Shown: positions 33,848 to 44,028, counted from the first letter of the stretch. The stretch is DNA of 64,000 nucleotides from Listeria grandensis FSL F6-0971 (GCF_000525835.1 NZ_AODD01000002.1:606256-670255), one strand, 5' to 3'. A program made the numbers and translations. Notes: generated by a model not told the origin, from the sequence alone.

Positions 33848-34882
33848 TCACTTCACTTGTTTCTGCTTCTGGTCTTGTAGCGAGAACAAAAACCATTCTA
33901 ATTTCTGTGCTTTATCCCCGTAACCTGTCTTCATTTCATAATCCATTTCTGCCAACCTTTCGAGTGTTGCTGTCAATTCTTGATATGAAAAACTTTTTGC
34001 TTGTCGCGCACCAATTTTGACTCTAAATGGGTGAACTTTCAATTTTTGAGCAACCTGCTGTTGGCTGAAGCCTTGTTTTTCTAATAATTTAATTTGAGTC
34101 AGCAAACGGAATTGACTAGCAATCAGCGCCAATATTTTTATTGGCTCTTCTTTTTGCTTTAGCAGATCATAATAAATACTTAGCGCCCCACTTATGTCTA
34201 GAGCGATCATTTTGTCGAGCAACAAAAAGATATTTTGCTCGAGCGATCGCACAACAAGTCCCTCCACATCTGAAACGCGGATTATACGCTCCTCTAACTT
34301 ATAGAGCATTAGTTTATCTAGCTCATTCATCACTGTTGTTAATTGGCCACCTGTCAGCTCTATTAATCGATCTGTCGCAACACTATCCATTTGAAAATCA
34401 TTTGTGTTGCTGATTTCTTGCAACCATTTCTTTAACTCGGCTTCATTAGGTCGCTTAGCATCAATGACTGTCGCTTGTTTTTTTAGCAGTTTTGTCAATT
34501 TTTTTCGTTCATCTAGCTTTTCTACCCGAGCGATGATGACCAAAATGGAGTAATCTACTGGTTCATTCAAGTAATCTTCTAATCGTGCAGTCCGGTGCTC
34601 TATTTTACTCTTCGCCTTCTCCGTTGTCACAAAAGAAGGATTAGCCGCAATGATGAGTCGACGGTCACCGAAGAATGGTATTGTTTCAGCTTCCTCAATA
34701 ACTTGCTCAATTGCCGTTTCATCTAAATCAAAATTGGCATAATTAAAATCAGTATCTTCTGCATCTAAAATATTGGCAACCAGACGCTTCTTTGTTTCGT
34801 TGATAATATAGTCTTCTGTTCCAATAATCAAGTATACAGATGCAAATTGTTTTTTCTCTATCTTCTTCCATTCTGCAATCAT
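33848..34882 (-). CDS. holA: DNA polymerase III delta subunit
   Basis: 344 residues from ATG 34882 (MIAEWKKIEKKQFASVYLII), 7 nt after GAGG; the upstream in-frame MRRRGRI is not needed. It has an AAA+-like clamp-loader fold without an active ATP site (YLIIGTEDYIINETKKRL, then LTTVMNELDKLMLY). It opens the beta clamp. Located just downstream of comEC, as in Bacillus (yqeN). Confidence 0.93.
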   Translation of the reverse strand: MIAEWKKIEKKQFASVYLIIGTEDYIINETKKRLVANILDAEDTDFNYANFDLDETAIEQVIEEAETIPFFGDRRLIIAANPSFVTTEKAKSKIEHRTARLEDYLNEPVDYSILVIIARVEKLDERKKLTKLLKKQATVIDAKRPNEAELKKWLQEISNTNDFQMDSVATDRLIELTGGQLTTVMNELDKLMLYKLEERIIRVSDVEGLVVRSLEQNIFLLLDKMIALDISGALSIYYDLLKQKEEPIKILALIASQFRLLTQIKLLEKQGFSQQQVAQKLKVHPFRVKIGARQAKSFSYQELTATLERLAEMDYEMKTGYGDKAQKLEWFLFSLQDQKQKQVK

Positions 34883-34954
34883 GATTCGTCCTCGCCTTCT
34901 CAATAATATCTCTATCCATCGTAAATCAAGAAGACGTATTTCGCAAGTGCTAAA

Positions 34955-37217
34955 TCATTCTAAGCCAAAAGTAAAGCCTTTTGAAAAAGTGTATATAATC
35001 TCTCCTTGTAAATCTGTACGGTAGATGGTTGTATTTGCTTTTTCTAGCGTTTCTAAAGTTTCTTCTCGCGGGTGTCCGAAGCGATTATTCAGTCCGCAAG
35101 AAATGATAGAGATTGTTGGTTTTACCTGTTCGATAAAGGCTGGTGTCGTAGATGTTTTGCTGCCGTGATGCGCAACTTTTAAGATATCAGCCTTTATTAA
35201 TGGATTTTCGAGTAATGCGAGCTCCGTTTCCTTCTCAATATCTCCAGTAAATAGCCATCTTTTATTATCTAGAACCGCTGTTATGACAATGGAATCGTTA
35301 TTACCACCTTCGCCTTTTTGTATAGGGCTAATAACTTGAAACGTAGCATCCCCTTTCATCCAACTATACCCTGCTAATACCGCTTTTTGAGGAATCTTTG
35401 GGAGTGCTTTTAAGGCTTTTTGCATAATACTTTTTGTTTCCCCACCTTCTGCATAGACTAGTTCTTTAATATGCATAGCTCCGCCGACATCAATCAGTCC
35501 TTCCATGTGGTCTGCATCACTATGCGTCACAATTAACTTATCTAGTGTCGAAATCCCATTCGCTTTTAAAACGGGCGTCACGATGTTCTTTCCAACCGAA
35601 AATGGCTCTTTTCTTTCTGCCCACTGCTCTTTTTCAAAAGCCATTTGGCCACCTACGTCAATGACATAATTGCCCCTATTCCAAGGAAGTTGGATCAAGA
35701 CGCTATCTCCTTGACCAACATCAATAAATGACACTTTTCCCGTAAAATTAAACGTGCCTAAAAAAAGGCATATACATACAGGGATTAAATAACGATATGC
35801 TTTTCCTGTTTTCTCCCATTTGTAAAAGAAATAGAAAGTGAGCATAATGAGCAATACCAACGAAATATTGCTAGGCCTGCCTGTAATCCAGGTTGTAAAT
35901 GGGATCTTTTGTAGCACGGTGGCAAGTGCTTCAGATACGGTAACCGCTACTTTCATCATAGTTGATGGTATAGCGAGCATGATTGGCATTAGATTCATGA
36001 AAAATATTGCTAGAAAACTAAGCGGTAAAAGAATAAAGGTAAATAGCGGTACATACAAGATATTTAGAAATACACCAACAATAGAAAATTCATAGAAATG
36101 GTAACTCATGATCGCAATTCCAGATACGGTAGAGATCAAGGATATATAGAGGGTATTTAGTAGGGTAGAAGACGTCTTTCGCATGATCTTTCGCCCTGAT
36201 AGAATAATTGCGAAAGAAACAGCATACGAAAGCTGAAATCCGATTTCGAAGACACAATATGGATTGAATAAAAAGACAAAAATAAAGCTAAAGCATAGCG
36301 CTTGAAGCGATGTAACTCGAACTGGTGATAACCTGCCAGCCATTAAGCAAATTGTCATAATTGCAGCACGAACAACTGGTGCATTGCCGCCGGTCATGAG
36401 GCAATATAACGGCAATAAACAGATCATCATGATCGCCGTTTTCTCAATTTGAAATCCTAGACGACGTAGTACTAATAAAAAGCCAGCAACAATAAGATTA
36501 ACATGTAACCCAGAAATAGCCAATAAATGAACTACTCCCAAGCGTTGATAGCTTTCATAAACCGATGTATCTACATAAGATCGATCGCCGTAAACAAGTG
36601 ATGCTACATACGGTGATATTTTATTATCCATTTCTGCATCTATTTTTTCCAATTGATTTTTCCGAAAATTTTTCAAAGTATAGAGCCATGTGGCGCTTTT
36701 CGAAGTAACTGGTTGGATCATATTTGCTTTGAGTAGCCAGTGAATGTGCTTCCTATACAAGAATGCTTGGTAGTTGAATTGGTCTTGATTCCGATTCTTT
36801 TCTGGTGCTTCTAATTCGGCATTGACATGTAGCTGATCACCGTATTTCAGCTTTTTAAGCGCTTGTTGCTCTTGTTCACTTGTCATTTTGTAACTTAGTT
36901 GAAATCGTTCATCTTGATATACCACTTGTGCTCGAAAAGCATCGCCATCAATTACGATACCATCGCTTAAAGTGACTACAGCTTCCAGTGCACCAGCTTC
37001 ATGCTGCGAACGGTTCTGACTATCTGCAAACCAGAAAAAAAACGCCTGCTACAAGCGTAAGGCTGAAAAAAACTACTAGCTTAGAACGCTTAAAAACGAG
37101 CGAAATAATCAGTAACACGCCAAGTAACAGGAGGGTTTTCACCGAGATAAAAACACATATTACAGCGAGGATAATAGCGATTGTTGCCGTCAAATATAGA
37201 CGCTCTATAATCCTCAC
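34955..37217 (-). CDS. comEC: ComEC/Rec2 DNA-uptake channel, frameshifted in this sequence
   Basis: The N-terminal part (37020-37217) holds two membrane helices and then stops. One extra A in the eight-A tract 37035-37042 explains it; with seven, VFFWFADSQNRSQHEAG joins the long frame ending at 34955. The repaired protein is about 753 residues: an OB-like DUF4131 region, the multi-helix competence domain with LLAISGLHVNLI, and a C-terminal metallo-beta-lactamase domain (FIDVGQGDSVLI, THSDADHMEG, KVAHHGSKTS). It imports single-stranded DNA. In L. monocytogenes com genes also affect phagosomal escape (literature knowledge). Confidence 0.9.
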
Positions 37218-37223
37218 CTCACT

Positions 37224-37787
37224 TTATTTCAAAAATTGTTGTCGTAGCCTATCTTCTAGGTGTAAAATAGTCTCTTGTGAAACGTCTTCTTGTTGTAAAA
37301 CTTCTTGCACAGTCTGGATAACGGTCTGTTCCATCTGAGCCGTATTGTTTAGCACGTGTTCATCGAAGGGCACTTTTTTAACAACGACACCGGCACGCTC
37401 AAAAAGTTCAATCGCATAAGGATGATTTTTATAGTCTTTCGCATAATAAACCGCTTTAATCCCTGCTTGTATAATGGATTTACAACAAGCAACACAAGGA
37501 AAATGTGTGACATACATCTCTGCATTATCCGTCGATGCACCAAATTTAGCACATTGAAGTATCGCGTTCATTTCGGCATGGATCGTACGAATACAATGAC
37601 CTTCCACGACGTAGCAGCCCTCTTCATCACAATGATCCCCACCAGCGATCGAACCGTTATATCCACCTGCAATAATACGTTTATCACGAACAATTGTTGC
37701 TCCGACCATAAGGCGTGTACAAGTACTTCTAGAAGATATTAGATGGCTTTGCGCCAAAAAGAATTGATCCCAAGCTATTCTTTGCAT
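37224..37787 (-). CDS. comEB: ComE operon protein 2, dCMP/deoxycytidylate deaminase family
   Basis: 187 residues. Zinc-dependent deaminase signature: C/H ligands in TIHAEMNAI (H-A-E) and FPCVACCKSI (P-C-x-x-C). A C-terminal extension of about 50 residues is predicted helical. It likely makes dUMP from dCMP; it is not required for uptake in Bacillus. Lies between comEA and comEC. Confidence 0.93.
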   Translation of the reverse strand: MQRIAWDQFFLAQSHLISSRSTCTRLMVGATIVRDKRIIAGGYNGSIAGGDHCDEEGCYVVEGHCIRTIHAEMNAILQCAKFGASTDNAEMYVTHFPCVACCKSIIQAGIKAVYYAKDYKNHPYAIELFERAGVVVKKVPFDEHVLNNTAQMEQTVIQTVQEVLQQEDVSQETILHLEDRLRQQFLK

Positions 37788-37856
37788 ATTTGTCGCTCCT
37801 TTAAAGGTTGATGCTTTAAGTATATGCTTTTCGAATTCGCCTCGTCAACAGCTTTA

Positions 37857-38477
37857 TCACTCGACTGTAATATGTTCGCTTAATCGTTCTACTGTTTTCG
37901 CACCAATTCCTGACACTTTCGCAAGGTCTTGAATGGTCGTAAATAGCCCTTCTTTTTCGCGGTAGTCTACGATAGCCTGTGCCTTGACCGCTCCGATTCC
38001 CGGAATGGTTTGTAGAGCCGTAATATCTGCTGTGTTGATATTTATTTTTTGAGTATCACTACTAGTGGTTGTGTCCGATCCCGCCGTTGTTACTGGCTGT
38101 AGTCCTTCTTCCCCTACTTTCCCAGCGTAAATAACCATTTCATCTGTTACTTTTTGCGCCATATTAAGGAGCCGCACATCAGCTTCTGGAGACAATCCTC
38201 CTGCTTTTAAAATCGCGTCCTTCACACGGCTATCCGCTGCCAATTCATAGACTCCTGGCTTGTTAACAGCCCCTTTCACATCTACAATCAGCTTCTTGTT
38301 TGCAGCGATTTCGGGTGTTTTCTCCGCTTTTGTTGTAGGCTCCTCTTTGGCTACAACGGATGTCGGCGCAACAGGTTGTTCTTCTTGATCTTGCGCAAAA
38401 AAGAACAGACCAACAGCAACTAATAACACACCTATACCAATGATGTATTTCTTATATGCTTGCCATTTCTCCATCAT
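37857..38477 (-). CDS. comEA: ComEA, DNA-binding competence protein
   Basis: About 206 residues from ATG 38477 (MMEKWQAYKK), just after AGGTGAT. N-terminal membrane anchor (about 9-28), linker rich in T/P/E, SLBB domain (VDVKGAVNKPGVYEL through AGKVG), a T/S-rich linker, then tandem helix-hairpin-helix motifs (INTADITALQTIPGIGAVKA and KVSGIGAKTVERL). Captures double-stranded DNA at the membrane for ComEC. Confidence 0.95.
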   Translation of the reverse strand: MMEKWQAYKKYIIGIGVLLVAVGLFFFAQDQEEQPVAPTSVVAKEEPTTKAEKTPEIAANKKLIVDVKGAVNKPGVYELAADSRVKDAILKAGGLSPEADVRLLNMAQKVTDEMVIYAGKVGEEGLQPVTTAGSDTTTSSDTQKININTADITALQTIPGIGAVKAQAIVDYREKEGLFTTIQDLAKVSGIGAKTVERLSEHITVE

Positions 38478-38555
38478 ATTTATCACCTGCCTTTAGTATT
38501 TATATTCGCTCTTTCTTCCATTTATCCTTTGTTGTCGCAATTTCCCTTCCAACAT

Positions 38556-38593
38556 AAAAAAAAAGAGAAATGACAGGTAAAAGTCATTTCTCG
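38556..38593 (-). terminator. Terminator of the yqeG-yqeM operon
   Basis: GAGAAATGAC / GTCATTTCTC with an 8-nt loop, then nine T on the minus strand. The yqeM stop codon (TGA, 38584-38586) lies inside the first arm. Confidence 0.88.
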
Positions 38594-39315
38594 CATATGA
38601 AAAAGATTCTTTCGCTTGTTTTTGTGGGTTCAAAATCCGTAAAATCAGCGCAAATTTTTATTTTACTAAATCCAGCATCATGGATCGCTTTTTGGTACCA
38701 TTCCACAGGATACGTACGTTCTTTATGTAATTCATCGTATCGATGATAGCTTCCATCTAGATTTTGTTTAAAAAACGTCAGCTCATGTTCCACTGAATGA
38801 GGAAACTCACCTTCGAAAGAGTTCCAAATACAAGAAATTTCTTCGTCGCTATCCCCATAACTATAATTTTTAAAAAGATGATCGATTTTGTAAACAGAAT
38901 GGACATCAAATAAAAAAACACCATCCGCTTTTAGGTTCTTGTAGACGCTCAGCAGAGTGCCATGCACAGCTTCCTCGGTTTCTAAATAGTTCAATGAATC
39001 GCAAAAGCATGTGACCAAATCGTAGTCGCCCAGTTGCTCCATTTCCGACATGTCTTGTTGTAACAATAATATCGAGACATCTTCTTGAAACGCTTTGTCA
39101 CTCGCTACACTCAGCATTTCTTCTGACAAATCAATGCCTGTCACTTCGAAGCCACGCTTAGCCATACGTACAGCAAGCTCAGCAGTCCCACAAGCGACGT
39201 CAAGCACTTTTCCACCTTTCCTCGGTAAATAAGGCGTTGCGAAGGTAAACCAGTTGTCGTACAGCTCCTCGTCCATCAGAGCGTCATAGAAATTTGGAAA
39301 ATATTCATAACTCAT
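38584..39315 (-). CDS. yqeM: SAM-dependent methyltransferase YqeM
   Basis: About 243 residues from ATG 39315 (MSYEYFPNFYDALMDEE), with GGGAG 9 nt upstream. Class I methyltransferase: VLDVACGTAELAVRMAKRG (motif I), GIDLSEEML, LVTCFCDSLNYL, and FDVHSVYKI. The substrate is not established. Last gene of the operon that starts at yqeG, separated from rsfS by a 266-bp palindromic element. Confidence 0.85.
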   Translation of the reverse strand: MSYEYFPNFYDALMDEELYDNWFTFATPYLPRKGGKVLDVACGTAELAVRMAKRGFEVTGIDLSEEMLSVASDKAFQEDVSILLLQQDMSEMEQLGDYDLVTCFCDSLNYLETEEAVHGTLLSVYKNLKADGVFLFDVHSVYKIDHLFKNYSYGDSDEEISCIWNSFEGEFPHSVEHELTFFKQNLDGSYHRYDELHKERTYPVEWYQKAIHDAGFSKIKICADFTDFEPTKTSERIFFICEK

Positions 39316-39346
39316 ATGTAATTTCTCCCTTCGTAACAAAAAGTCA

Positions 39347-39612
39347 GGGACATAACTCAAATAAACCGGCGACAAGCTCTCGCATTTGGGGGGATTTGGC
39401 GGACTTACCGCTTAACTTCTCACATGGTCGGAAAAACTACTCCCTCCTATTGTCAGTCAGCATGTACAGCACACACTCTGTTTTCGGCTTACACCAAATC
39501 CCCTGAATACAAACGCTCTCGTTCGATTTGCGACTAGCAAAATTCACGTCCTACCCGAAAAGATGGGATTCGTGATTTTCTGCTTATTTTGTCAAAAAAT
39601 GAGGTTTGTCCC
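39347..39612. repeat. 266-bp inverted-repeat element between rsfS and yqeM
   Basis: This fills the 314-bp gap. The ends GGGACATAACTCA (39347-39359) and TGAGGTTTGTCCC (39600-39612) are inverted with 11 of 13 matching. Nested inside are GGGGATTTGG (39390-39399) / CCAAATCCCC (39494-39503), perfect, and AGCAAAATTCACG (39536-39548) / CGTGATTTTCTGCT (39571-39584), near perfect with CCC/GGG in its loop. No credible ORF. Looks like a MITE-type element or structured RNA. Confidence 0.65.
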
Positions 39613-39629
39613 ATTCTCCTTCGTTTTAA

Positions 39630-39986
39630 TTATATCGTGAAGGCTTCGCGTACATCTTCTAACGGAGCGTCTCCCCAAAGTTTTTCTAAATTATAGTAGC
39701 TACGTTCGTCTTTATGGAAAACATGGACTATCACATCGCCCAGATCAAGTAAGACCCATTTAGCAGCGTCAAAGCCTTCTAAACGTTTGATATCTACGCC
39801 ATTTTCATGCGCTTGTTCTTTAATCTCTTGGGCAATAGCTTGTACTTGTTTGTCGGAATTACCGTGACAAATGACGAAATAATCGGCAAATGCGGATAGC
39901 CCTTGCATATTTAACGCCAGAATGTCCTCTGCGCGCTTGTCGTCCGCCGCTTTTGCGGTTAACATTAATAAATCATGACTTTTCAA
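39630..39986 (-). CDS. rsfS: Ribosomal silencing factor RsfS
   Basis: 118 residues, the usual length. Start TTG at 39986, 7 nt after GAGGT. Conserved blocks: ADYFVICHGNSDKQVQAIA, EGFDAAKWVLLDLGDVIVHV and the E-R-x-Y-Y-x-L-E-x-L-W motif. It binds L14 and blocks subunit joining when nutrients are scarce. Follows yqeK with 3 bp between. Confidence 0.95.
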   Translation of the reverse strand: MKSHDLLMLTAKAADDKRAEDILALNMQGLSAFADYFVICHGNSDKQVQAIAQEIKEQAHENGVDIKRLEGFDAAKWVLLDLGDVIVHVFHKDERSYYNLEKLWGDAPLEDVREAFTI

Positions 39987-39989
39987 TAG

Positions 39990-40565
39990 TTATACCTCAC
40001 CTTCAAATTGTAAACGTGCAAAATAGTTGTAAGCTTCGAATGTATCTGGAAAAATGGGTTGTCTTTTCGTAACTAAAAACGTGATTGTATTCGACAAAGC
40101 AAATAGCATAGCGTTATCTAAAGAATCAAAAGAAAGTCTGCGAGCTTTGTATACGCCTGGAAATGAGCGATTTGGTTCTGTGTAGTCTGCCAAATACAGA
40201 ATTTTATCCAATGTGCTCATCGCTGCGTTACCAGTTGTATGACAAGCGATTGCACTTAGGATAACCTCGTCCTCTACACCAAATTTTGTTTTCGCGAAAA
40301 ACGCGCCAACTGGTGCATGCCACAATTCTTGATTGTACGTAAACAGTTTCGGATCCATTTTTTGCTCCACCATGATGCCCATCATTTCTTCTTTGTTCAT
40401 GTATTTTGCATAATCATGTAAAAGAGCTGCTGTGCTTGCTTGATCGCGGTCAATTTTGTAATGATCAGCAAGTTCTAGCGCTGTTTTTTCGACGCCAAGC
40501 GTGTGGACATAACGTTTCTCTGGCATTGCTTCTCTCAGTGCTTCCAATACTTCTTCTCTATTCAT
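39990..40565 (-). CDS. yqeK: YqeK, HD-domain symmetrical Ap4A hydrolase
   Basis: 191 residues. HD motifs: RYVHTLGVEKTA (H), TAALLHDYAKYM (HD), WHAPVGAFFAK and ACHTTGNAAMS, then YLADYTEPNR. Proteins of this family cleave diadenosine tetraphosphate to two ADP. ATG overlaps the nadD end by 8 nt, so probably coupled. Confidence 0.9.
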   Translation of the reverse strand: MNREEVLEALREAMPEKRYVHTLGVEKTALELADHYKIDRDQASTAALLHDYAKYMNKEEMMGIMVEQKMDPKLFTYNQELWHAPVGAFFAKTKFGVEDEVILSAIACHTTGNAAMSTLDKILYLADYTEPNRSFPGVYKARRLSFDSLDNAMLFALSNTITFLVTKRQPIFPDTFEAYNYFARLQFEGEV

Positions 40566-41127
40566 ATAAATGATGCTCCTTTATATACTTGCTTACTCGA
40601 TTTGGAACGTAGTAGTCGATCGGCAAACCGGCTTTCAAACGTTCCCGCAACATCGAGGACGAAATATCCATCGCTGGAACACGAATCTCCGCAATAGCAT
40701 AGAGCGCATCCCCATCGTAATGAGTCGATTAACGCCAACAAAGTTCACAAGTTTTATCAGTTCATTAATATGATACCACTTCGGCAGATATTCAACCATG
40801 TCTCCGCCAATTATAAAGGAAAAAGCGGCATTTGGAAACTCCTTTGTCATCTCAATCATCGTATCATACGTATAAGACTTGCCAGATCGGCGCATTTCGC
40901 GATCATCCACTTCAAAAAAAGGAATTATCTGAAATAGCGAGTTCGATCATTTTTAATCGATTGGCATTGCTTGTAAGCCCGCTCTCTTGTTTGTGCGGGG
41001 GAATCGCATTCGGTAAGAAAATAATTTTCTCAAGGCCTAGTTTAATACGAGCTTCGTTCGCGATTATTAAATGGGCGTGATGTGGGGGATCAAACGTGCC
41101 ACCTAAAATACCGATTTTTGCTTTCAA
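40558..41127 (-). CDS. nadD: Nicotinate-nucleotide adenylyltransferase NadD, two frameshifts in this sequence
   Basis: Makes deamido-NAD from NaMN and ATP. Start TTG at 41127, 7 nt after AAGGTG. It reads [20 protein letters not shown] with the nucleotidyltransferase H-x-x-H. The frame breaks near 40912-40920 (A/T homopolymer), where one base less gives [18 protein letters not shown]. It breaks again near 40724, where one base more gives [19 protein letters not shown], then [12 protein letters not shown] and [10 protein letters not shown] to a TAG at 40558. The repaired length is about 189. An essential enzyme with two opposite indels indicates sequence error. Confidence 0.9.
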
Positions 41128-41141
41128 ATCAGAACACCTTC

Positions 41142-41432
41142 TTACGGCAGTTGGATTTGTTTTTTATTTTTTGACTCTTTGTAAAGAATAATCGTGCGAC
41201 CGATAACTTGGACGACTTCGGAGCCAGAACGCGCACTGACCATTTCGGCAACCTCTTCTTTTGGTTGCTCGCAATTTTGTAAAATCGAGATTTTGATTAA
41301 TTCGCGAACTTCAATGGCTTCTGCGACGTGTTTAACCAAATTTGGCGATACCCCACCTTTTCCAACTTGAAAAATGGCGTCGATATCATGAGCTTCTTTA
41401 CGTAAAAAACGTTTTTGTGTATTTGTTAGCAT
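41142..41432 (-). CDS. yhbY: RNA-binding protein YhbY (YqeI)
   Basis: 96 residues from ATG 41432 ([16 protein letters not shown]). ATG overlaps the aroE stop (TAATG) and follows GGAGG. CRM/YhbY fold: [14 protein letters not shown] has the GxGG RNA-binding loop. Pre-50S ribosome assembly factor by homology. Confidence 0.93.
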   Translation of the reverse strand: MLTNTQKRFLRKEAHDIDAIFQVGKGGVSPNLVKHVAEAIEVRELIKISILQNCEQPKEEVAEMVSARSGSEVVQVIGRTIILYKESKNKKQIQLP

Positions 41433-42253
41433 TATTTTCCTCCTATTTCTTGCAATACAATGTTTCGCATGAGATTGCGGTCTGCTTCTATTCCTGTCCA
41501 TAATTGGAACGCAATCGCTGCTTGGTTGACGAACATCGGTAGACCATTTTGAATCGTGGCACCGCGCGACTTCGCTATTTTTAAAAATGGTGTTTCCGCA
41601 GGATTGTAGATGATATCGGAAACAATGGTTCCAGCAGTTAGATTATCTAATGTGATCGGAAGTTCTGCGTTCTCTTCTGTGAGCCCAGCTGAGGTTGTCT
41701 GAATAACGATTGTAAAAATAGCGAGATTCGCTTCGGCCTCGGATAAACGCATGGCTTGATGTCGCGTCCCCACCACCATTTTCTCTGCTTTTTCCACTGT
41801 TCGGTTCGCCACCACAATATTGGCTTCTGTATGGTGAGAAAGTGCTTGAAATATCGCCTTGCTTGCACCACCAGCACCAAGTATTAAAATTTGATCGGCG
41901 TTTGTAATCGGTCTAATACTCCTCAATCCTTCTAGGTAACCGGCACCATCCGTATTGTAACCCGTCCAGCGACCGTCTTTTACAACGACCGTATTTACCG
42001 CAGCACAAGCTTCTGCTTCAGGATCAAGCACATCTAAAAACGGAATAATCGCCTCTTTGAACGGGCTTGTAATATTAAAACCACTGATACCAAGCGCCTT
42101 CAAGCCTTGAATAGCGGCAGTGAAAGTTTCTTTTGTTATTAAAAATGGAACGTAACTTGCGTCCAAATGGTTCTTTTCAAGTAAAGCAGTATGCATAGCA
42201 GGCGACAACGAATGCGCAATCGGATTTCCGATGACACAATATAACTTTTTCAT
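41432..42253 (-). CDS. aroE: Shikimate dehydrogenase
   Basis: About 273 residues from ATG 42253 (MKKLYCVIGNPIAHS), AAGGAGG 11 nt upstream. Substrate site IAHSLSPAMH and the catalytic N-I-T-S-P-F-K lysine motif, then the NADP-binding ILGAGGASKAIF. C-terminal NGLPMFVNQAAIAFQLWTG. Reduces 3-dehydroshikimate in aromatic amino acid synthesis. Confidence 0.95.
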   Translation of the reverse strand: MKKLYCVIGNPIAHSLSPAMHTALLEKNHLDASYVPFLITKETFTAAIQGLKALGISGFNITSPFKEAIIPFLDVLDPEAEACAAVNTVVVKDGRWTGYNTDGAGYLEGLRSIRPITNADQILILGAGGASKAIFQALSHHTEANIVVANRTVEKAEKMVVGTRHQAMRLSEAEANLAIFTIVIQTTSAGLTEENAELPITLDNLTAGTIVSDIIYNPAETPFLKIAKSRGATIQNGLPMFVNQAAIAFQLWTGIEADRNLMRNIVLQEIGGK

Positions 42254-42269
42254 AGACGCGAAAGCCTCC

Positions 42270-43370
42270 TTATACAATTGAGCGACGAATGCTGACGTTA
42301 ACACCTTCTGGAACCCAAGCAGTCACTTTTGCGCCGCCTTCTAGGACGGTGATCCAACCAAGTCCAGAGAAAACGATATCGGCTTTTTCTTTGACCGAAA
42401 AAGTGTACGGAACAAGCTTCGGCAAAGTCTCGATATCCGCTTCACCCGGTGGTTGTAGCAGTTTCCCGGCCTGTGTTTCATACAGGTGATCGGCCTTTTC
42501 GAGCTTCGTTCGGTGAATCATCAGATTATTAGACGTGTAGACAACAAAAGATCTTCTACCACCACTTGTATAGTCAAATCGTGCTAAAGCGCCAAGGAAA
42601 AGTGTTTGTTCTTCGTTGAGTTGAAATACGACAGGTTTGATTTCTTTTTTCGGTGATACGATTTTGAGTGTGTTAGCATCGATCACGTGCGCGATTTGGT
42701 GATGATTGATAATTCCCGGAGTGTCTACAAGAACACTACCATCTGAAAGTGGAATTTCGATTTTATCCAGTGTTGTGCCTGGGAATTGCGATGTCGTAAT
42801 CACATCATTTTCCCCCGTCGCAACTTTAATAATTCGGTTGATAAGTGTTGATTTCCCAACATTCGTACAACCGACGACAAAAACATCACGACCCGCGCGC
42901 TCTTCTTCAATTTTCTCAAGTAAGGCGTCAAAGGAATGCCCTTTTTCCGCGCTAACTAGTACGCAATCCGTTGGTGCTAGGCCGAGTTCGCGAGCACGAC
43001 CACGCATCCACTGCGTCAATCGTTCGCGTTTCAATGATTTAGGCAACAAATCGGCCTTATTACCGACAAGCAAGACCGGATTATTCCCGACAAAGCGGTG
43101 CAAACCTGGCAACCAACTGCCGTCAAAGTCAAAAATATCGACCACGTAAACGATTAGCGCTTGTTTTGTTCCTAATTGGTTTAATATTTTTAAAAAATCA
43201 TCATCGGTCAGCGGCACATCTTGAATTTCATTATAATGTTTCAATCGGAAACAACGCTGGCAAATAATATCTTCTTTCTCAAGTGATGATTCTGGCGCGT
43301 AGCCTGGTTTTGTTTTATCAGTTGTTTGAATCACGGCTCCACAGCCAATACATCTTAGTTCTTCGATCAC
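42270..43370 (-). CDS. yqeH: Circularly permuted GTPase YqeH
   Basis: About 366 residues, GTG start at 43370 overlapping the yqeG stop (GTGA), 7 nt after GGGAGG. N-terminal zinc finger CIGC...CQRC. GTPase motifs in permuted order: G4 VGNKADLLP, G5 SAEKG, G1 GCTNVGKSTLIN, G3 DTPGI. The C-terminus has a TRAP-like RNA-binding domain. Needed for 30S biogenesis by homology. Confidence 0.95.
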   Translation of the reverse strand: MIEELRCIGCGAVIQTTDKTKPGYAPESSLEKEDIICQRCFRLKHYNEIQDVPLTDDDFLKILNQLGTKQALIVYVVDIFDFDGSWLPGLHRFVGNNPVLLVGNKADLLPKSLKRERLTQWMRGRARELGLAPTDCVLVSAEKGHSFDALLEKIEEERAGRDVFVVGCTNVGKSTLINRIIKVATGENDVITTSQFPGTTLDKIEIPLSDGSVLVDTPGIINHHQIAHVIDANTLKIVSPKKEIKPVVFQLNEEQTLFLGALARFDYTSGGRRSFVVYTSNNLMIHRTKLEKADHLYETQAGKLLQPPGEADIETLPKLVPYTFSVKEKADIVFSGLGWITVLEGGAKVTAWVPEGVNVSIRRSIV

Positions 43371-43888
43371 AGAGAATCCTCCCATTTTAATTCTGATTTT
43401 TTAGCTAGTCTCTTTAAAATAATGCGCTCCATAAAGCGATTAAACTTCGTTGCAAAGCCATCTGTGTCTTTTACTGGTCGCACAAAGATGGTCGTCAATT
43501 TTTGGCGGTTACCACCGAATATATCTGTCATAATTTGATCGCCAATCATCACTGTTTCCTCCGGCGCCGAGCCCAGATCGTTCAGCGCTTTTTGAAACGA
43601 GGTAGAAAGCGGCTTTTTCGCTTTTGCTAAATAAGGAATCTTGGTTGCGATAGCCACACGTTTCACACGTTCTTCATTATTATTAGATACGATCATAACT
43701 TTGATGCCTTCTTCTTCTAAAACACGAAACCAGTTGGAGATCTCATCGGTTGCATCCAATTGATCCCAAGCGAGTAACGTATTGTCTAAATCTGTTAATA
43801 CCGTCGTTTTCCCCATTTTTCGCAATTGGTCCGCGGTAATACCAAATGGCGATGTTAACATTTTATCCGGTGAGAAATTTTTTAGCAA
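43367..43888 (-). CDS. yqeG: HAD-family phosphatase YqeG
   Basis: About 173 residues. I prefer the TTG start at 43888 (MLKNFSPDKM), 6 nt after GAGGTG. HAD motif I is VLTDLDNTLLAWD, motif II is VMIVSNNNEERV, and motif III/IV is MIGDQIMTDIFGGN. Substrate unknown in bacteria; the family includes mitochondrial PGP phosphatase relatives. First gene of the yqeG-yqeM operon. Confidence 0.9.
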   Translation of the reverse strand: MLKNFSPDKMLTSPFGITADQLRKMGKTTVLTDLDNTLLAWDQLDATDEISNWFRVLEEEGIKVMIVSNNNEERVKRVAIATKIPYLAKAKKPLSTSFQKALNDLGSAPEETVMIGDQIMTDIFGGNRQKLTTIFVRPVKDTDGFATKFNRFMERIILKRLAKKSELKWEDSL

Positions 43889-44028
43889 AATAGGCACCTC
43901 TTTTTGTTTAATTGGTTAAAAAGCGAATTTGACATCGTCCAGCTATACGCTAGGGCAGTCACACTTACATCTAATCCTTATAAATTTTAACATCTTTCTG
44001 CTTATTTTACAAAAAAATCTGTGATAAG

